From contig JABLUY010000014.1 of assembly GCA_013306675.1 (NCBI GenBank), positions 124,001 through 188,000 of the forward strand: a DNA stretch of 64,000 nt, given 5' to 3'. This DNA comes from Thraustochytrium sp. TN22. Its lineage: Eukaryota > Sar > Bigyra > Thraustochytrida > Thraustochytriidae. A program made the translations under genes and the position numbers. This document shows positions 59,102 through 64,000 of the stretch, piece after piece (position 1 is the first letter of the stretch; every line of letters starts with the position of its first letter). The notes below the pieces were generated by a model. It was not told the origin of the DNA and made no database searches. It saw only the letters and a program-made list of their open reading frames with translations.

Positions 59102-59980
59102 GGCCCAAGCGAGACGCCGGAGCACGCGGGCGAGCTGGAAGGCACCTTCGCGGTCAAGGTGTTCAAGAGCGCGGCGCGGCACCAAAGGGCCTTCGAGGCG
59201 GAGGCCCTCGCGCTGACGCAGCTCAGCCTGGCGGGCCAGCGGCCGAGGTTCATCGTCGAGTTCTTCGGCGTCGTGGACGAGGAAAAGTTCGGGCCGGAGC
59301 ATCCCGCGCTTGTACTCGAGCACTGCGCAGGAGGCGACCTCTTCGAGCTCCTCAAGTGCGGGCCGTTACCCGAGCTGGACGCGCGCAACTATGCCGCGCA
59401 GATCGCCATGGCGCTCGAGTACCTGCGCGACGCTGGCATCGTGCACGGTGACCTCAAGCCCGAGAACGTCGGCCTCACGGCGCGCGGCCACGTTCGGTTG
59501 CTGGACTTTGGCCTCGCTACCTTCGCCAACCAGTCGCAGCTCAGCCACACCAGCGGCACGCTGGCCTACGCGGCCCCGGAGCTGCTCTCCCGAGCCTCGC
59601 GCGGCTTTGCGGTGGACTGGTGGGGCCTCGGCGCCACGCTCTTCTCCATGCTCTTCGCGACGGAGCCGTTTGGCCAACCCACGGAGGATGAGGATGTTGA
59701 TGCTGTGACGCACAACATCGTCAGCGGTCTCATCCAGTGGCCCGAGGAAGCCAGAGGCGTCTCTCACGAGGCAAAGAACGCGATCGTCAAACTGCTGGCG
59801 GTCGATCAGAACCTGCGCATGCAATCCGTGCTGGCGTGCGCGGCGCACGCCTTTTGGCACAACGTGGACCGGCCCAGCCTGTACGAGGAGGCCTGCGAGC
59901 CCCAGCGCTTTCGCACCGTCCAGTTCTGCTCCACGCCTCCCGCCGAGAGACCCCTGTGGCGGCAGACTGCACGCTTTTAA
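59102..59980 (+). CDS. Protein kinase 3 of the array, 5' end unresolved
   Basis: The frame is open from 59102 (after a TAA) to the stop at 59980, about 292 codons, but contains no ATG before the kinase core. The core is intact: AVKVFK lysine, HGDLKPEN, LLDFGLA, GTLAYAAPELL, VDWWGLGATLFSMLF. The residues equivalent to the start of kinases 1 and 2 lie upstream in a different frame (59047-59097). Either a small intron joins them (a GTAAGG donor at 59098 and an AG at 59140-59141 would do so, 44 nt, from an ATG at 59019), or the copy has lost its 5' end. More diverged than kinases 1 and 2. Confidence 0.65.
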   Translation, partial: GPSETPEHAGELEGTFAVKVFKSAARHQRAFEAEALALTQLSLAGQRPRFIVEFFGVVDEEKFGPEHPALVLEHCAGGDLFELLKCGPLPELDARNYAAQIAMALEYLRDAGIVHGDLKPENVGLTARGHVRLLDFGLATFANQSQLSHTSGTLAYAAPELLSRASRGFAVDWWGLGATLFSMLFATEPFGQPTEDEDVDAVTHNIVSGLIQWPEEARGVSHEAKNAIVKLLAVDQNLRMQSVLACAAHAFWHNVDRPSLYEEACEPQRFRTVQFCSTPPAERPLWRQTARF

Positions 59981-60052
59981 TTTTGAACTTCGCTACCAGT
60001 GGTAGCCAGACCCATGTCAAGATGTATTTTTTGGTGCGGAGCGGTACACAAC

Positions 60053-63000
60053 TTAGCGTCCGGCCCGAGAGAGGCCAGCAATCTGAGCGGCTAGGGTAGA
60101 GTGAGTGTCATCAGTGTCGGCGTCCTCGTGCTCGTCATCTTCGAGGTGAACGTCTTCTGAGATGCGCTCGATCCAGGTGAGTGCGCGCGCCACGGCGATG
60201 CAAAAGCGCAGAAAACACCCGAGCCGGGGTTTGGGGTCGGCCTCGCCAAAGTCTTTGACCGGCGCATGGCCCTGGAGAGCCTCCTCGCGCTCATGAATGG
60301 CGTGGTGAGCGGCGCGCAGCACAATTTGCGCAAGCAGATTGGTCGCGAGCGCGCCGCAGACGAGCAGCGCGGTCCCGGGCTCAAGACTGGAGTTGATGAA
60401 GAGACAGGTAGCGTCCTCCTCCTCTACAAACCCCGTCGGCACGAGGACGTCCTCGATGAGTGGCAAGACGTGCTTGCAAACGGGCTTGAGCAGGACGTAG
60501 GATATGTGGCCGAGCTCCATGACGCCGACGATGAGGCCCACAACGAAGACGTCGACGCATGACCAGGCGGAGCTGATCTCTGCGAGAAGGTAAATCCACT
60601 TCTGTCGCTGCAATGTCATGGGCCGCAACCAGAGTGCAGCGAGGCCCGCGAGCGTGAGGATCGGGAAGACCGCCGCCGTGACCAGGTAGGCAAGCGCGAG
60701 AAAGAAGACGCCGAGGATATAGCCTGGGGAGTCGTCGACAGACTCGATGGCCTGGCGCATCGCAAAGGCGAAGGTGTCAAGCACCGAATACGGCATCCAG
60801 GACTGGACTTCGTCAATGTCCATGAACATCCCGACAACGCCCATGATATTGAAACCAAAGGACGGGATGCTAATGCCCACGACGACCAGGATCACCGCAA
60901 CCGCCAGCATGATGGAGATCCACCGACGCCCGGCCGAGGTGAAGCGCACCTTGGAGCCGTCCGCGAGGCTGAACTCGTGCTCGTGCAATCGCTCACGTGC
61001 CTCGTCATCCTGACCGCGTTCCAGCCAGGTGGAGAAGCGGCGGCGGCGCTCCGATGGAGGCGCCTCGGTAGCAGCGGCGCTCTGTGCGTCGCCAATGACA
61101 TTGGCGCCCGGGTCCACGTCCATCTCCATTGCAGCGCCTTCCATGTAGTTAGCGACCGCCACCGCGAGCTCAGGCTCCTGAAGTGCCTGCTTGTCAGCGT
61201 CGACAACGTTACGATGGTAATACACCAGGAGGTTGTTGACGAAGAGCGAGGTCATGGCGGCACCTGTGAAGGCAACAAGGCCGACAGCGGGGTCCACAAA
61301 GACGCGCACGCCATAAAACCCGTCCGGGAGGATGTCCAGGCGTGGGTTTTCTATGGAAATGCCGAAAGAGACCATGATGAGAAGCAGCACGTACACGTCG
61401 ATCATGGACCACTTGCCAACGGTGTCGAAGGCATCGAGAATCTTGCCGCGCCTCGTCACGCTGAGAAAACGCGGGGGCGTGAGCCAGCAGAACGTCATGG
61501 TGAGCACTTTGAGGTACGGGAATGCGCCGCTGAGGCCGGCGATAAGCAGCGCCAGCGGGATAATGCCACTTTCCCAGAGCTGCTTGATGCTGTTACCGAT
61601 GGAGAAGCTTTCCACGTTGCCCATGAGGATCTCGTCGCCCAGCACGGTAAAGAGCACGTTGATCTTGGCCGCCGTCACAAGGTGGCCAACCACGAAGAGG
61701 AAGACGTTCATGCAGAGCAGTCCCAGCACGCCATAGCGCGCATACGCGGGAACAGCGCGGTGGAAGCCTAGTGCGGACCGCGTTTGCTCCAGCACGCGCA
61801 CCTTGGCCTCGACTCCAGCGCCGCTCAGCTCCCCTGCGCCGCCTGGCGATGCGCCAAACTGGTCTACGAGCGAGGGCGCGGCGAAGGCAAGTGCATCCTG
61901 GGCGATTTCAATGTCGGCCGCGTCAGAAGCCTGCGAGTTAAAGCGAAAGAAGCGATGAAGCCCCATGGCGCTCGTCTCGCTGCTAAGCGAAGACGAATGC
62001 TCGCGCTCCTCGTCGCCCCAGGGGCGACGGCCACAGCACCGGCAGCACCTGGAGGCAGATGGCACACCATGCGAGCAGCAGCCGCGCCTGCCAAATTTGA
62101 GGCAGCAGCCGATGACGACACCTGACAGCATGGTGAGGCCCATGCCGCCCACAATGCCAAAGACGCTCAGGCGCGACTGGTTCTCTGCGTGATAACTAGT
62201 GGACGACGTGCTCAGGTAGGTCCCGTCGCACTTCTCGCGAGCCTCCTCGATGGTGATGGCGAGCTGCGCGCGGTCAATCTTCTCGCGAAAGCGGTCCAGC
62301 ACCGTGGCGATCCACTCGTTCATGGTCGTGGTGAACTGCTCCTGGTAGTCCTCGCGCTGCACCCTGCGCTCCATCTCCGGCATGCCGGGCGAGCTGCACT
62401 CGATGCAGCGCACGCCGACGCGAATCGTCTCGAAGCTCGCGCCAATGGCCTCGATGGCCGCGTCGTCCAGGCGCGCCAGCACGCAGTTCAGGTCCAGGAT
62501 CTGCTCGATGGACATGGTTTCAAAGTCGGTGCGGTTCACCATGGCGAGAAAGTCCACATAGGCGGCAAACCCCTGGAAGCTGACCCAGAACTCAAACTTG
62601 TTGGCGAAGCTTGTAGCATCGCCATCAAAGTTAATTTCCAGAATGACGGAGAGCGTTACGGGCGGCAGGTCGCCGCTGTCTCCGTCTGTCGCCGTGCCGT
62701 TGCTAGCGCTGGCCGCAAGAGCCAGGAGGCGCTTCTCGGCCTCTTCTCCGCGCATTTGCTGCAGCGAGCGCCGCGCCTCAGTGAGCGGGCCGCCCAGCTT
62801 GAAGGAGTTGCGCAGCACGTAGGGCCGCGGTGTCTCCATGAAGTGCACGTCGTACATGGAATCGAGGCCTGACACGCTGATCTCGGCCGTAGACATCGTG
62901 AAGGTGCCCACGGGAATGGCCAGATCCGCCATGGCCACGTCCTCCTGCAGTATGTAGGTGCCAGCCTCACCGCTCTGTGCCTCGCACATGGGCGCCAGGT

Positions 63001-64000
63001 AGCCCTCGTTGATGTCCGGCAGCACGTCGTCGCGCACAACCGTTACGAGATCTTGAAAGTACGAGTCGCCCGCAAAGTCAAAGTAGGGATCCTCCGTGTA
63101 CGCGGCGGGGGGCGCGCAGTCGGCGCCACGAATGAGCGTGTCGAAGCCGCTCGTCAACAGATCTGGCCCCTTCTCCATGAGAATGCCCGGCAGGGCCAGG
63201 AGGCCGGAAGGTCCGTACACGTGTAGAAGTGAGGTGAGCACGTCTTGCACAAGCTTGTTCACCTCTGGACTGACCAGACCGCTGAGACGTGGCGCGGCGT
63301 TGAAGCTCTGCACGCTACCCCAGACGCGCGATGCCTCGAAAAAGTCAAAGGTTGTCAACACGCAGTCAAACGGGTTTTCCAGCACCGCACCAAAGCCGAG
63401 TTCCCACGCACGCACGCTGTTGATGGCCAGTGCGACGGCGAGCTGCACCGTGAGCTCGTGCACGTCGAGGGAGAGCCGAAAGACCTGACGCTCCAGCACG
63501 ATGCCCACCTGCTCGAGGCGCCGCCGGTGCTCGCTCGTGGCACCGCTCAGCAGTTGCAGGTCAAGAACGAGCTCCGCTTCCGCTGTAAGATCAGCAAAGG
63601 TGATGTTGCTCTCCACCGTCATCGCCCCGTACACGTGCGCGGGATCAAAGCTCAGGACCTGGTCCAGGCCGTTCAGCTCGAGCCGGCTCATCTCCAGGCG
63701 CAATGAGAAGATGTCCTCCGCGGAAAATTCGAGCAGCGTGATGTTGCCGGCGTCCACCTCGTAGTTGCCCGTGCCCTGCGTGATGGACCGCACCAGGTCG
63801 GCGGTGGATGAGTTCCTGCCGAGCTCGAGGCCCTCCTCGGGCGTCAAGGAGAACCCGCTGTTGAAGGCGTCAAAGGCCATGCCAAAGATCTCACTTGTCT
63901 CGAAGTCGACCCAGTCTTCGTTGGGCTTCAGCACCGCATTTTCCACTCGGAGCCGGTCCACAAAGTCGTTCGCCAGCCCCTGGTAGCGCTCGATATAGGA
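60053..64000 (-). CDS. LetA/PqiA-domain membrane protein with large N-terminal domain (5' end outside window)
   Basis: Partial: the frame runs off the right edge, leaving 1315 residues here. The first 650 visible residues are a soluble, beta-rich region with several hydrophobic strands (VYGAMTVESNITFADLTAEAELVLDLQL; DYQEQFTTTMNEWIATVLDRF). They resemble in style a lipid-binding TULIP-type domain, but this is not established. After a membrane helix (VFGIVGGMGLTMLSGVVIGCC) come two PqiA/LetA modules, each with several helices. Their signatures are KWSMIDVYVLLLIMVSFGI (about 61345-61410) and AWSCVDVFVVGLIVGVMELG (about 60515-60575). Bacterial PqiA and LetA partner MCE proteins in lipid transport between membranes. 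The tail is acidic and cytosolic. Confidence 0.75.
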   Translation of the reverse strand, partial: SYIERYQGLANDFVDRLRVENAVLKPNEDWVDFETSEIFGMAFDAFNSGFSLTPEEGLELGRNSSTADLVRSITQGTGNYEVDAGNITLLEFSAEDIFSLRLEMSRLELNGLDQVLSFDPAHVYGAMTVESNITFADLTAEAELVLDLQLLSGATSEHRRRLEQVGIVLERQVFRLSLDVHELTVQLAVALAINSVRAWELGFGAVLENPFDCVLTTFDFFEASRVWGSVQSFNAAPRLSGLVSPEVNKLVQDVLTSLLHVYGPSGLLALPGILMEKGPDLLTSGFDTLIRGADCAPPAAYTEDPYFDFAGDSYFQDLVTVVRDDVLPDINEGYLAPMCEAQSGEAGTYILQEDVAMADLAIPVGTFTMSTAEISVSGLDSMYDVHFMETPRPYVLRNSFKLGGPLTEARRSLQQMRGEEAEKRLLALAASASNGTATDGDSGDLPPVTLSVILEINFDGDATSFANKFEFWVSFQGFAAYVDFLAMVNRTDFETMSIEQILDLNCVLARLDDAAIEAIGASFETIRVGVRCIECSSPGMPEMERRVQREDYQEQFTTTMNEWIATVLDRFREKIDRAQLAITIEEAREKCDGTYLSTSSTSYHAENQSRLSVFGIVGGMGLTMLSGVVIGCCLKFGRRGCCSHGVPSASRCCRCCGRRPWGDEEREHSSSLSSETSAMGLHRFFRFNSQASDAADIEIAQDALAFAAPSLVDQFGASPGGAGELSGAGVEAKVRVLEQTRSALGFHRAVPAYARYGVLGLLCMNVFLFVVGHLVTAAKINVLFTVLGDEILMGNVESFSIGNSIKQLWESGIIPLALLIAGLSGAFPYLKVLTMTFCWLTPPRFLSVTRRGKILDAFDTVGKWSMIDVYVLLLIMVSFGISIENPRLDILPDGFYGVRVFVDPAVGLVAFTGAAMTSLFVNNLLVYYHRNVVDADKQALQEPELAVAVANYMEGAAMEMDVDPGANVIGDAQSAAATEAPPSERRRRFSTWLERGQDDEARERLHEHEFSLADGSKVRFTSAGRRWISIMLAVAVILVVVGISIPSFGFNIMGVVGMFMDIDEVQSWMPYSVLDTFAFAMRQAIESVDDSPGYILGVFFLALAYLVTAAVFPILTLAGLAALWLRPMTLQRQKWIYLLAEISSAWSCVDVFVVGLIVGVMELGHISYVLLKPVCKHVLPLIEDVLVPTGFVEEEDATCLFINSSLEPGTALLVCGALATNLLAQIVLRAAHHAIHEREEALQGHAPVKDFGEADPKPRLGCFLRFCIAVARALTWIERISEDVHLEDDEHEDADTDDTHSTLAAQIAGLSRAGR

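Noticed and set aside
57891-59108. 405-residue minus-strand frame across small ORF B
   Set aside because: The differences between the duplicated copies fall at synonymous positions of the plus-strand frame, and the minus-strand product has no recognisable domain.
40204-60007. TACCAGTGGTA palindrome present near 40204 and near 59994
   Set aside because: Two occurrences of an 11-mer in unrelated contexts (a promoter and a convergent 3' region) are too few to argue for function.
1-64000. CRISPR arrays, prokaryotic operons, rRNA or tRNA genes
   Set aside because: No spaced direct-repeat array and no cloverleaf or rRNA signature was recognised. The gene structure is eukaryotic. tRNAs could be missed by eye.

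Overview
The window looks like nuclear DNA of a compact, very GC-rich unicellular eukaryote, most likely a labyrinthulomycete (thraustochytrid-type) stramenopile. The reasons are long, mostly intronless genes, the few introns short (75-98 nt) with GTACGT donors, Kozak-like starts, PTR/SPT repeat stalks on a secreted protease, and a wholly eukaryotic gene set (ferlin, Sec22, MMS19, RNase H2A, CDT1, FIGNL1, ERO1). The lineage is an inference from gene content, not from a marker gene.

Layout. Genes largely alternate head-to-head and tail-to-tail. From the left: a RhoGEF (+), a type I glutamine synthetase-like ligase (-), a Tc1/mariner-IS630 transposon (about 6.1-9.1 kb), a secreted subtilase (+), a 2OG-Fe(II) oxygenase (-), FIGNL1 (+), an EF-hand protein (-), a ferlin (-), MMS19 (-), a spliced TRAP-gamma candidate (+), an acidic membrane protein with a new triplicated Cys module (-), RNase H2A (+), Sec22 (-), an unknown mitochondrial-type protein (+), CDT1 (-) and a four-exon LRR membrane protein (-). 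The stretch from about 40.9 to 44.3 kb is accessory: a THAP-like gene and a 2.1-kb element with clear terminal inverted repeats. Then come an ERO1-fumarate reductase-cytochrome b5 fusion (-), a multi-IQ protein (+), a tandem array of three related protein kinases interleaved with a duplicated small ORF (+), and at the right edge a 5'-truncated LetA/PqiA-type membrane protein (-).

How the genes relate. Apart from the kinase array there is no obvious functional clustering. Several genes serve the secretory pathway (Sec22, TRAP-gamma candidate, ERO1 fusion, ferlin) and several genome maintenance (FIGNL1, MMS19, RNase H2A, CDT1).

The standout is the single reading frame at 44640-48098. It joins the ER thiol oxidase ERO1 to a soluble fumarate reductase and a cytochrome b5 domain, which suggests a one-polypeptide electron path from nascent disulfides to fumarate. 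Other points of interest are a LetA/PqiA protein with its own large N-terminal domain, an LRR gene whose phase-2 introns fall at the same codon of the repeat, and two short 5'-leader motifs shared by unrelated genes.
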